Shown here: in pieces, positions 37,159 through 46,339 of the stretch
Position numbering within the stretch: the stretch's first letter is position 1
Layout of the letters: each line of letters begins with the position of its first letter
Source of the DNA: DATAJX01 sp036261915
GTDB lineage: Bacteria; Pseudomonadota; Alphaproteobacteria; UBA2136; UBA6156
DNA length: 64,000 nucleotides
Direction of reading: 5' to 3'
Assembly: GCA_036261915.1 (NCBI GenBank)
Contig: DATAJX010000004.1
Location: forward strand, 124,001 to 188,000
The notes under the pieces: model-generated
Told to the model about the DNA's origin: nothing
Seen by the model: the letters and a program-made list of their open reading frames with translations, nothing else
The model's database searches: none
Translations under genes and position numbers: made by a program

Positions 37159-37888
37159 AGCGTTTGGGCCTAAAAGTATCGTCCAGGATCTCCCGGGCAA
37201 CGCCAAAAGGCGTGTTGGCAAGCCACTGGTGGCCATATTCAAAGCGTTTCAGGGCGGTCTGGGCCTCCAAATAGCGCTTTTTGGCCGGGTCGTGGGCCTT
37301 GCAGCCGTCATAACGCCAGTATTCCAGCCACCAGACGGTTTTGCTGAACAGGTCGATAGCCTGTACCTCAGCCTCGCCCGGCACCAGTTTCAGGCATTCC
37401 AGGGTCACCTCTTCAAGGTAGTCCTTGCCCGTTTCTGCATGGCGGCAATCCAGCCTGAACAAGGCTTCCTCGTACACCCGGTTGCGGTGGGCAAGGGTGT
37501 CCACTTCCAGCGGCAGCAGGGGCAGGGGCCCCAGCAGCCGTTCCCGTATGGGCAGCCATTCTTCAATGCCTTCCCACACATGGTAGTGCTTGGCCTTGGC
37601 CGGGTCGCGGTGGGCGTCCATCAGGTGCGCCACGCCGTTTTCCTCGGCAATGCGCAGGTCATTGCTTTTGGGGTGCCGGGCGGCAAGCGCGGCATCCCAC
37701 ACGGCATCGGCCAGGCGCAACGCGGGCGGGCCCGCCTGCACCTTCGAGGCATCGACGTGGAATTTCACCAGCCCATAGCCGTCCTCCCGCCAGTACCGGC
37801 AGGCAAAGGCCATCTTCCAGCGCGCGCGGCGCATATGTTTGGCTTGCAGGTTATCGCCCTCGGGGGGCGCCATCACATGGTAATTCAT
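37157..37888 (-). CDS. Unknown protein (243 aa)
   Basis: ATG at 37888 preceded by GAGGGTT. Rich in Trp, His and Glu (KHYHVWEGIEEWLPIRERLLG, TVWWLEYWRYDG), soluble, without signal peptide or membrane segment. No family recognised. First of three consecutive unknown minus-strand genes; divergent from uvrB. Confidence 0.65.
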   Translation of the reverse strand: MNYHVMAPPEGDNLQAKHMRRARWKMAFACRYWREDGYGLVKFHVDASKVQAGPPALRLADAVWDAALAARHPKSNDLRIAEENGVAHLMDAHRDPAKAKHYHVWEGIEEWLPIRERLLGPLPLLPLEVDTLAHRNRVYEEALFRLDCRHAETGKDYLEEVTLECLKLVPGEAEVQAIDLFSKTVWWLEYWRYDGCKAHDPAKKRYLEAQTALKRFEYGHQWLANTPFGVAREILDDTFRPKR

Positions 37889-38006
37889 GGGGTAACCCTC
37901 AGGGTTGTATCGCCCCGCAGAGCGGAACGTTAAAAACGGATGTGGTTTCGCCGGCTAATATGGGCGCTTGGTTGACGAACACAAGGCCCCGGGCGTAACA
38001 ACACAC

Positions 38007-40046
<2,040 letters not shown>

Positions 40047-40060
40047 ATAATTAGATATTA

Positions 40061-40792
40061 TTAAAAGGGAATTTCATCGTCTATAGGTATTAAGGGCTTA
40101 GGGGATTTATCTTCGATAAGCTTCGGGCGATCGCTAACAGTTAAAATTTCGATCTTAATAACGCCCGAAGTAAAAGCAGACATAATTCGCTCTAATTGCG
40201 TTACCGCTGGTTCAATATTTCCTGCAAATTCTCGAATAACTTTAGATAGATCAATAAATCTTGAAAAGGCAGCATCAAGCGTTGTTCTATCCCTATCAAC
40301 TTCAGACGCTAATGAGGCTATTCCTCTGAAAATAGCATCTTTCTTATTTTGATCTGTAATTTCTTGATTCACAATTTTTCTAATAATATCAAGATGGCTA
40401 TGGATCTCAGTTTTAAAAGATGCCCCAATTGAAATGAGAGTCCCTGCTTGGCCAGTAGCTTCTCTCTTTTGTCTTAATAGAAAACGAGTTTTTGTGTAAT
40501 GAACTTTGCTTTTGAATTCACTGAAAATTCTGGGAAAATCGTGGCCTTTATATTCTGTAATATTTTTTACATCTAATTTTATATCGTACTCATCGATAAA
40601 TGCTAAAATTGCCTGAACATAATGACGTTCAGGTTCATATGAGCCAATGTAATTATGATCTCTATCAAAGTTATCGCTATTATCTCGATCGTATTTTCTA
40701 TCAATTTCGAGTTGCTCTTGGGTCATACTTTCAAACGCGATAAAGGCCTCTTCAGTACCGTGTGCCATATCGAGTAAATCTAAGCCCTTCAT
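40061..40792 (-). CDS. Unknown helical protein ending in an SSB-like C-terminal tail
   Basis: 243 aa, AT-rich, polar and mostly helical by eye (DRKYDRDNSDNFDRDHNYIG near the N-terminus, AFSRFIDLSKVIREFAGNI later). No OB fold or known domain recognised. The last residues are LIPIDDEIPF, matching the acidic tip (DDDIPF) with which single-stranded DNA binding protein recruits RecG, RecQ, PriA, RecO, ExoI and others. The DNA at 40061-40096 confirms this reading. It starts one base after the XRE regulator gene's stop, so the two are an operon, and ends 14 bp from the convergent uvrB. Base composition suggests acquisition. Confidence 0.75.
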   Translation of the reverse strand: MKGLDLLDMAHGTEEAFIAFESMTQEQLEIDRKYDRDNSDNFDRDHNYIGSYEPERHYVQAILAFIDEYDIKLDVKNITEYKGHDFPRIFSEFKSKVHYTKTRFLLRQKREATGQAGTLISIGASFKTEIHSHLDIIRKIVNQEITDQNKKDAIFRGIASLASEVDRDRTTLDAAFSRFIDLSKVIREFAGNIEPAVTQLERIMSAFTSGVIKIEILTVSDRPKLIEDKSPKPLIPIDDEIPF

Positions 40793-40793
40793 A

Positions 40794-41018
40794 TTACCCC
40801 CTCATCAAATCCCTTAAACTAACCCCAAGCGCCTCAGCCAACTTCAAACAATTAAGCAGGGAAGGGTGGTTAATCCCGCGCTCGATAAAGCTGATGGCGG
40901 TGCGGTGCAGCCCGGCCTTCACGGCCAGCTTTTCGTAGCTCAAACCCTGCTTCTTACGCTCGGCGCGCAGCCGCTCGATCACGGCCTTTTCAATTCGTTC
41001 AACATCAGTCAGGGGCAT
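40794..41018 (-). CDS. XRE-family helix-turn-helix regulator
   Basis: 74 aa; nearly the whole protein is a Cro/CI-type HTH: RAERKKQGLSYEKLAVKAG, LHRTAISFIERG and NPSLLNCLKLAEALGVSLRDL-like ending. It heads a two-gene operon with the SSB-tail gene. The TATAAT at 41048-41053 (minus) and the palindrome at 41052-41071 upstream suggest autoregulation. GC content is normal for the window, unlike its partner gene. Confidence 0.92.
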   Translation of the reverse strand: MPLTDVERIEKAVIERLRAERKKQGLSYEKLAVKAGLHRTAISFIERGINHPSLLNCLKLAEALGVSLRDLMRG

Positions 41019-41035
41019 GCCAAAATACTGGCAGG

Positions 41036-41077
41036 TTGACCTTTAAGATTATATGATAGTATTCTATCATAATGCAA
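41036..41077. promoter_or_regulatory. Palindromic operator within overlapping divergent promoters
   Basis: TATGATAG / CTATCATA (41052-41059 and 41064-41071, loop TATT) is a perfect 8-bp inverted repeat. On the minus strand it lies between a TTGCAT (41077-41072) and TATAAT (41053-41048) with 18-nt spacing, driving the XRE operon. On the plus strand TTGACC (41036-41041), 18 nt, TATTCT would start transcription at about 41072, the ATG of a micro-ORF. Confidence 0.65.
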
Positions 41078-41152
41078 GCAGCAGCCCTCGCACTCATGAC
41101 CCTCTACGGCTTCGCCCTCGGCCTCGGGGCAGGGTGGTTGTTATGGGGTTAA
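41072..41152 (+). CDS. Putative 26-aa hydrophobic micro-protein
   Basis: ATG at 41072 through TAA: 26 residues with a hydrophobic core (ALALMTLYGFALGLGAGWLLWG). It begins directly after the XRE operator. No ribosome site; the plus-strand promoter inferred above would make it leaderless. The final GAGWLLWG recurs in degenerate form 60 bp downstream (41210-41234). Could be a small membrane peptide linked to the XRE module or chance. Confidence 0.35.
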   Translation: MQAAALALMTLYGFALGLGAGWLLWG

Positions 41153-41215
41153 AATAGCTTTGGGCTGCGCCCTCGCTCGCCGCGCTTATATCATGCCCCT
41201 TCGGGGCAATGCAGG

Positions 41216-41455
41216 GTGGCTGCTGTGGGGCTAAGGGGCGCACTGGCCGGGGCCTACCTCCTGGGCCTCGCCGCCACCGGCGCCATGGTGGCCAACGACC
41301 AGGTCGCCTGCTACACCTGCCTCGGCGTGCAAAGCCGCGCGCAGGGCGAGGTCGCCCGCTCGTTCCTGCAACTGCCCGACATCCTCCTCTGGCCGCTGTT
41401 CTGGCTCCGCGTCGCCACCGAACTCCCCCCGCAGATCATCTTCGTCCAGCGTTGA
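41216..41455 (+). CDS. Possible small membrane protein (79 aa)
   Basis: GTG start; hydrophobic N-terminus (LAGAYLLGLAATGAMVA), a CYTC motif and a second hydrophobic stretch (LPDILLWPLFWL). Composition is protein-like but the ribosome site is poor and no family is recognised. It overlaps in another frame with the AGWLLWG repeat. Confidence 0.4.
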   Translation: MAAVGLRGALAGAYLLGLAATGAMVANDQVACYTCLGVQSRAQGEVARSFLQLPDILLWPLFWLRVATELPPQIIFVQR

Positions 41456-41479
41456 CAGCCCGCCCGCCGCCGTACAACC

Positions 41480-41786
41480 CGCCCATACCTTCACGTTTCC
41501 CCAATGTACCTTCGACCATCCCGGCAAGGCCCCCCTTTCGCGCCTCGTCCCATGGTCAAAGCCCGGCGACGGGTTCAGTCGCAAAGATGCCGTGGGTACC
41601 AACACGGCATCCACTCCCCCCGGTGCTGCGAACACCGGGTAGGGGGCCGCGCATAAGCACTTCAATGTGCCTGTCCGTCTGCATGGATTGCGCCGACAAG
41701 GGTCGGGTAGTCAGCGCAAGCAAATCCATCGCCACGGATGCGGAGTTACGAAGTGCCCGGAGATAACCTCTCCGGGCACTTTTTTT
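41480..41786 (+). ncRNA. Putative structured non-coding RNA
   Basis: No convincing ORF. Successive stems are GATGCCGTG/CACGGCATC (41587-41612), CCCCCCGGTG/CACCGGGTAGGGGG (about 41616-41646), GCAC/GTGC near 41660, TGGATT/AATCCA (about 41683-41728) enclosing CGAC/GTCG, and a strong terminator. A TTGACA at 41452-41457 may be the -35 of its promoter; the 5' end is uncertain. I compared it by memory with tmRNA, 6S and SRP RNA and found no match, so identity is unknown. Confidence 0.4.
41752..41786 (+). terminator. Strong terminator of the putative structured RNA
   Basis: Perfect 12-bp stem AGTGCCCGGAGA / TCTCCGGGCACT, loop TAACC, then six T, with no coding gene immediately upstream. Confidence 0.9.
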
Positions 41787-42147
41787 GCGCCCACCGACAC
41801 CCGCGCATCATTTTGGTGCCGCCAACCGACAACTCGGGCCATTCGCGCATCACAAGTGTACAGCTCCGCATCACCCGTGCACCGCTTTTGCATCGCTTGC
41901 GCACGCCCTTGTCCACACCCGGCACCCCCGCCCGAAGCCTTTATAAAGTGTCAATCGGCCCATCCCCCGCCCAAATCCGCCATATTCTAACAAGCCATTG
42001 AAATATATGAGCAATATGGCTGCCTAAGCTTTAAACACGCCCGGGTGGTTTCTTTATATTTCAAGCACATAAAAATCCCGTAAAGAGAACCATCCCCAAA
42101 GTTATCCCCAGCCTTTGGGGGCAACTTTATATTGTATACATTAACCC
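41787..42147. other. Intergenic stretch without a gene
   Basis: About 360 bp with no credible ORF. It contains AT-rich tracts, a TTATCCCCA near-DnaA box, and an inverted repeat CCCCAAAG/CTTTGGGG (about 42096-42120) that competes with AAAGTT/AACTTT. Otherwise nothing recognised. Confidence 0.5.
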
Positions 42148-42175
42148 TTGTTTTAGCCCGGTTTTGCGGTACAAT
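42148..42175 (+). promoter_or_regulatory. Promoter-like element of the 74-aa gene
   Basis: TTGTTT, 16 nt, TACAAT, about 45 nt before a ribosome site and TTG start. Confidence 0.5.
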
Positions 42176-42219
42176 CGGGGCAAGCGATCCTGCTTCATCT
42201 CTTACCTCAGGGGGCCGAT

Positions 42220-42444
42220 TTGGCTAACCTTTTCAGTGTATTATCCGACATCGCGCGGGCCGTGTCGCATCCCGCGCCCGAGCATGTCCACCTTAGCGCC
42301 GCCCAGCGCCACCCCCGCCCCGAAACCATCGACCACTACGGCCTTTCGGGCAACAACTACTCCATCCTCGAAGGCCGGCGCGGCGCGGATGTCCGCCATT
42401 CCCTGGCCAACGGCGAAACCCCCGAAGAGAAATTCTGGTGGTGA
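42220..42444 (+). CDS. Small unknown protein (74 aa)
   Basis: TTG start with AGGGGG 5 nt upstream and a promoter-like element at 42148-42175. Contains SHPAPEHVHLSAAQRHPRPE and ends EEKFWW. Followed by a strong terminator, which supports a real monocistronic gene. No family recognised. Confidence 0.55.
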   Translation: MANLFSVLSDIARAVSHPAPEHVHLSAAQRHPRPETIDHYGLSGNNYSILEGRRGADVRHSLANGETPEEKFWW

Positions 42445-42446
42445 AG

Positions 42447-42483
42447 AACGGCCCTCCGCAAGGAGGGCCGTTGCGCTTTTTGC
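42447..42483 (+). terminator. Terminator after the 74-aa gene
   Basis: AACGGCCCTCC / GGAGGGCCGTT, loop GCAA, with a T-run a few bases later. Confidence 0.75.
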
Positions 42484-42538
42484 CATTGTTTTTTAACAGC
42501 CTTTCGGCAAAGCTCCGCCCCATAAAAGGGAGTTTTCC

Positions 42539-43153
42539 ATGCGCGCTAAAGTATTGATGGGTATGATGTTAATGGCTTCGGCCAACGTGTTTGCGGCCGA
42601 TTATAAATTCGTGCCGCCCAGCCTCGATTACAAAACAATCCCCGCCGGAGCTTACGATATCGACCCGCACCACAGCAGCGTCACCTTCCGTATCACACAC
42701 ATGGGTCTCAGCACCTTTACCGGCCGTTTTAACAACGTTTCGGGCAACCTGGTGTTCAACCCTCAGGAACCCACCGTGGTGAACATGCAGGCCCGTGTGG
42801 CCACCGCCAACGTCGATACCGGCAATCCCGAACTCGACAGCACGCTCAAGGGCACCGCGTTTTTCGACGCCGAACATTTCCCCACCATCAAGTTCGTCGC
42901 CAAAAGCTTCGAGCTCATCGGCCCCGATACCGGCAAGCTGCTGGCCGATGTGACCCTGCACGGCATTACCCGCAGTGTGCCGTTCGATGTGGTCTTCCGC
43001 GGCCACGGTAAAAACTACGAAGGCGCCGAAACCCTGGGCTTCTCGGCCCGCGGCACGCTCAAGCGCAGCGCGTTCAACATGACCGGCTTTTTGCCGGCCG
43101 TGGGTGACGATGTCGAACTGTGGCTCGAATCCGAGTTCAATAAAAAATCTTGA
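42539..43153 (+). CDS. YceI family periplasmic lipid-binding-type protein
   Basis: 204 aa with a signal peptide (MRAKVLMGMMLMASANVFAA). The YceI lipocalin-like barrel is clear: YDIDPHHSSVTFRITHMGLSTFTGRFN, ANVDTGNPELDSTLKG, FFDAEHFPTIKFVA and GTLKRSAFNM. YceI proteins bind polyisoprenoids or amphiphiles in the periplasm and respond to stress; the exact ligand here is unknown. GGGAG precedes the ATG. Confidence 0.93.
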   Translation: MRAKVLMGMMLMASANVFAADYKFVPPSLDYKTIPAGAYDIDPHHSSVTFRITHMGLSTFTGRFNNVSGNLVFNPQEPTVVNMQARVATANVDTGNPELDSTLKGTAFFDAEHFPTIKFVAKSFELIGPDTGKLLADVTLHGITRSVPFDVVFRGHGKNYEGAETLGFSARGTLKRSAFNMTGFLPAVGDDVELWLESEFNKKS

Positions 43154-43257
43154 GCAAGGGTATTCAGGTATACAATTTTTAGTCGCAGCATGTCCTCCGT
43201 CACCGCCTGAAAGTTCGCAACACTTCACCGTTTTACGGTTTGTTACGGGGGAATAGC

Positions 43258-43809
43258 ATGCAAATTACCGATATGCGGCCCCATGGGCCGCAACCGCAAT
43301 CGCATGGCCTGCCCTGGTGGGTATGGCCTGCCGCAATCGTCCTGGTGGTTATCCAGTTGTGGGTGTTGAACAATTCCAACATCCACAGTGTCCAACGCCA
43401 GAACACCATGGCCGCCCAAGTGGCAAAGCCGAAGCTTTCGCAAGTGAAGGTTGATTGCAACGGCGGCGACGATTACTTCCGCCGCCTGAAAGCCAACTTC
43501 ACCGATCGCGAAGCTATGTTTCTGACCGAGCGTTCGGTTTTGGCCGGTTGCCCTAAGGTTGTGGATATCGTTCGGCTTAAAAAGCCGCGCAAATCTGCCG
43601 ACTATGCAGCGCTGAAAGCCGGGCTGCAGCAGATGGCCGACGACGCCGAGCATACCGAAGACGCCATGCAGGGCACGCCGCCCGTTGTGGCCAAAAGCGA
43701 AGACGACGACCTGCTGCCTGCTGGCGTCACGTTCGATCAACGCTGGGAAATGTCGGGTCTTCGGTCGGTTGTTCGCCGCAAGCCTTTGGGCAAGATTATG
43801 CCTGCCTGA
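43258..43809 (+). CDS. Unknown single-span membrane protein
   Basis: 183 aa from the ATG at 43258 (GGGGG upstream). One membrane helix near residues 20-40 (LPWWVWPAAIVLVVIQLWVL), then a periplasmic-type polar domain with two cysteines (VDCNGG, LAGCPKV) that could form a disulfide. Ends at a strong terminator. No family recognised. Confidence 0.6.
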   Translation: MQITDMRPHGPQPQSHGLPWWVWPAAIVLVVIQLWVLNNSNIHSVQRQNTMAAQVAKPKLSQVKVDCNGGDDYFRRLKANFTDREAMFLTERSVLAGCPKVVDIVRLKKPRKSADYAALKAGLQQMADDAEHTEDAMQGTPPVVAKSEDDDLLPAGVTFDQRWEMSGLRSVVRRKPLGKIMPA

Positions 43810-43823
43810 GAAAGTAATGATTG

Positions 43824-43855
43824 AAAAAGGCGCCCTTCGGGGCGCCTTTTGTTTT
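43824..43855. terminator. Terminator between the membrane protein gene and the DUF1636 gene
   Basis: GGCGCCC / GGGCGCC with a TTCG-type loop, A-run before and T-run after; usable from both strands. Confidence 0.9.
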
Positions 43856-43857
43856 GC

Positions 43858-44277
43858 CTAAACGCTTTTGGGTTTGGGCCACGGCGCCACGCGCGCCACC
43901 ATGGTGCCTTTGGCGGCGGGCGGGAAGCTTTGCTTGTTGATCTTGCCGCCAGAGGGCAGGGCGGCATAGGTGCAGGCCACTGCGGCCACATCGGCAGCCT
44001 GTGGGCCGCCGGGCACCCCGGCTTTGCCGAACTGCAAGGCCTCGCCGTGCGCGCTGTTCAGCTGCCAGGCGCAGGGGTTGGTGCAGTTTTGCTGGCAGCG
44101 GCTCAGGCGTACCTGTATGTGTTCGCCGCCCGGCATGTTTTCAAGCAGGTGCCGTATTTCCACCGCCAGCTTTTTGTTGGCGGGGTTGGCGCGCTTTTTG
44201 CCGTTGCGGGCGCGCTCGAACCCCGGCGTGCCGCATTGCACGCACAGGGTTAATGCGACCGGCTTGTTTTGGCTCAT
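43858..44277 (-). CDS. DUF1636 family metal-binding-type protein
   Basis: 139 aa. Cysteine pattern LCVQCGTP, then RLSRCQQNCTNPCAW, resembles the thioredoxin-like [2Fe-2S] ferredoxin arrangement in DUF1636; GEALQFGKAGVPGGPQAADV and the C-terminal MVARVAPWP also fit. Often found near cobalamin or metal-related genes elsewhere; no such neighbours here, so function is open. Confidence 0.75.
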   Translation of the reverse strand: MSQNKPVALTLCVQCGTPGFERARNGKKRANPANKKLAVEIRHLLENMPGGEHIQVRLSRCQQNCTNPCAWQLNSAHGEALQFGKAGVPGGPQAADVAAVACTYAALPSGGKINKQSFPPAAKGTMVARVAPWPKPKSV

Positions 44278-44478
44278 TTGCTCACCTTATGCTGCCAAGC
44301 GGCAAAAGTCATCCTTACAAAAAGCTTACAGCACTTGCGAAAATACGACACCCTGCCGGTTTTGTGGCCGAATACCGGGGCCAGGCGCTTGACGTCAGGG
44401 CTTATGAATACCATTTCTGAGAAGAATTCATTCGCATCACTTACCCTCTTCACACTGCGCTCAGGAGGCGCTGGAACC

Positions 44479-44595
44479 ATGGTACTTTCACTCATCCGTG
44501 CGGTTAACATGGCGCTCGGCTGGTTCAATTATCATCCCGAAAAGCACTACATGCGCGGCCCCGGCCCCGCCTGCGAGAAGAAGCATCGGCATTGA
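44479..44595 (+). CDS. Possible 38-aa small protein
   Basis: A strong AGGAGG (44463-44468) lies 10 nt before the ATG. The product has a hydrophobic start (VLSLIRAVNMALGWF) and a basic, His-rich tail. A terminator follows at once, as expected for a short monocistronic message. No family recognised. Confidence 0.45.
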   Translation: MVLSLIRAVNMALGWFNYHPEKHYMRGPGPACEKKHRH

Positions 44596-44606
44596 TATCG
44601 GAAAAG

Positions 44607-44634
44607 AAAAGGCAGCCCGCGGGCTGCTTTTTTG
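44607..44634. terminator. Terminator between the 38-aa ORF and pgeF
   Basis: GCAGCCC / GGGCTGC with flanking A- and T-runs. Confidence 0.85.
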
Positions 44635-44635
44635 C

Positions 44636-45322
44636 TTAGGCGAGTTTGATGAGCGAGAGTTGCACGGCGTAGGCGGAGGGGTCTCCGCCCTTGGTGCGGC
44701 GGTAGCTGTTGAACCAGCTTTTTTCTTTGTACGTGCAGCGCTTAACTGTGTGCACGCTGCGGCTGGAAAGGCCTGCGGCCAGCAATTGTTCGCGCGCGGT
44801 CTGGCCCACGTTGAGCAGTGCCTTACCGGGGTTTTTGCTGGGGCCGTGGATGCTGTGCGGAATGTCGTCGGCGATTTCGACCTCGACCTCGTAGAACGGG
44901 GCCGAAATGCAGGGGCCGATGGCGGCGTGCACTTCGTCGGGCAGCACATTAGCGGCTTTGCACAGCGTGTTGATAGCTTCGGCGATGATGCCGTCTTTCA
45001 GGCCGCGCCAGCCCGCATGCACGGCGCCTACCACGCCGGGGGCCGAAAGCAGCACCGGCACGCAATCGGCGGTTTTAATGGCCAGCCACAGGTTGGGGCG
45101 GTCGGTGTAAACGGCGTCGGCTTCTTCGTACAGGCCGCCGCTTTTGGCGTACACCACGCGCTTGCCGTGCACCTGCCGCAGGTGCGCCACCGGGCCCAAC
45201 AGGTTGGTGTAATGCTTCACGGTTTGGCTGGCGTCGGGGTTGGTGTGGGCGCGCGTGCCGAAGCGGCCGTCGGCGCCGGGAAGGTCGAAATCGAGCGGGA
45301 CAAAATTGGGAACGCCGAGCAT
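44636..45322 (-). CDS. pgeF: Peptidoglycan editing factor PgeF (YfiH / DUF152, multicopper polyphenol-oxidase fold)
   Basis: 228 aa with the family motifs HGKRVVYA, KTADCVPVLL, GAVHAGWRGL and AIGPCI, including the metal-site Cys and His residues. In E. coli the family removes wrongly incorporated L-Ser from muropeptide precursors. Three bases separate it from the upstream midA, and it is co-directional with lgt-midA, a common order in alphaproteobacteria. Confidence 0.93.
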   Translation of the reverse strand: MLGVPNFVPLDFDLPGADGRFGTRAHTNPDASQTVKHYTNLLGPVAHLRQVHGKRVVYAKSGGLYEEADAVYTDRPNLWLAIKTADCVPVLLSAPGVVGAVHAGWRGLKDGIIAEAINTLCKAANVLPDEVHAAIGPCISAPFYEVEVEIADDIPHSIHGPSKNPGKALLNVGQTAREQLLAAGLSSRSVHTVKRCTYKEKSWFNSYRRTKGGDPSAYAVQLSLIKLA

Positions 45323-45325
45323 GGC

Positions 45326-46339
45326 CTAATTTTGGCGGTATTCCAGCGCCTTGAACAAGGCCCCCATGCGGGTGGGGTGCAACAGGCGATGCAAAGCCGC
45401 CGCGGTTTCGGGCGAGTTGATGGTGGCTTCGGCGGCGTTTAATATTTTGAATTTCAACAAGAATTTGGCGAGGTCTGTGGTGGTTGTGTGGCCGCCTAGG
45501 GTGCCTGCAACTTGGGCAAAATTGACGTGGGCGGTGAGGTCGGTTTGGCCGGGCAAATGGGTGAACGGGACGGGCTGGTGGCGGTGCATGGCCTGTGCAG
45601 AGGTGATGCGCTGGTGATGCGTGAGTGATGCGCCGTAGTCGATGAAGAGAGCGGAGCTGCACGCTTTGGCCGCGTTTTTGAGCCAGGATGATGCGCCGTG
45701 GGACACTTCGAGAAAATCACCCTCAACTGTGTCGGATGTGAGAGGAGGGGGTGGTGGAGTTGCGGGCCGGGTGGCAGGGTTCAGGTGTTCGTCGAAGCCG
45801 TGTTCGAGCCATGCGCCGTTCTTGAATTCGAAAACCTGCACCGGAAAGGCGTCGAGCAGTTCGTTGGCGACGAGGATGACGGGGTGCGGTTGCGCTGTGA
45901 GGCTGGTGGCCCATGTGATGTTTTGAAACGCGCCGAGTTTTTGCTGCTGCAGGGCGGTGAGGGCGGGTGAGGTTTCGACCATCAGGACTTCGCATGTTGA
46001 AGCAAGATGATGCGGTAAGTGATTTAAAAGATGGAACATTAAAGTTCCATCGCCGGGGCCGGCTTCGGCCAGCGTGAAGCGTGTGGGCTTGCCGAGGTGT
46101 TGCCATTCGCCCGTGATCCAGTTGGCGATGGTGGCGCCGAAAAGGGGGCTGAGGAGGGGGGCGGTGGTGAAGTCCTTCCCCTGTGCTTCGGTGAAATTGT
46201 CGCCGCGCGAATAGTAGCCGTGCTGCGGGTGGTACAGGCACGCGGCCATGTAGTCGTGAACCGAGATAAAACCATCGCGCCCGGCGATGAGAACGGCCAG
46301 CCAGTGAGGGACGTTACTTGCGGGTGGGTGTGTGGGCAT
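45326..46339 (-). CDS. MidA/NDUFAF7-type SAM-dependent methyltransferase
   Basis: 337 aa. Motifs: ISVHDYMAACLYHPQHGYYS near the N-terminus, LAEAGPGDGTLM (SAM loop), ILVANELLDAFPVQ and SALFIDYG. In mitochondria this family methylates an arginine of complex I subunit NDUFS2. Start chosen at an ATG inside the last 26 bp of lgt, because no ATG, GTG or TTG start follows before the conserved region. Confidence 0.88.
   Translation of the reverse strand: MPTHPPASNVPHWLAVLIAGRDGFISVHDYMAACLYHPQHGYYSRGDNFTEAQGKDFTTAPLLSPLFGATIANWITGEWQHLGKPTRFTLAEAGPGDGTLMFHLLNHLPHHLASTCEVLMVETSPALTALQQQKLGAFQNITWATSLTAQPHPVILVANELLDAFPVQVFEFKNGAWLEHGFDEHLNPATRPATPPPPPLTSDTVEGDFLEVSHGASSWLKNAAKACSSALFIDYGASLTHHQRITSAQAMHRHQPVPFTHLPGQTDLTAHVNFAQVAGTLGGHTTTTDLAKFLLKFKILNAAEATINSPETAAALHRLLHPTRMGALFKALEYRQN

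Noticed and set aside
41480..41786. Identification of the structured RNA as tmRNA, 6S or SRP RNA
   Set aside because: No tag-peptide frame, no GGAAGGAAGCAGCC-type SRP loop and no clear 6S open-bubble layout; left as unassigned.
41738..42001. An 87-aa plus-strand open frame after the structured RNA
   Set aside because: It starts inside the RNA and its terminator, has no ribosome site and shows non-protein-like composition.
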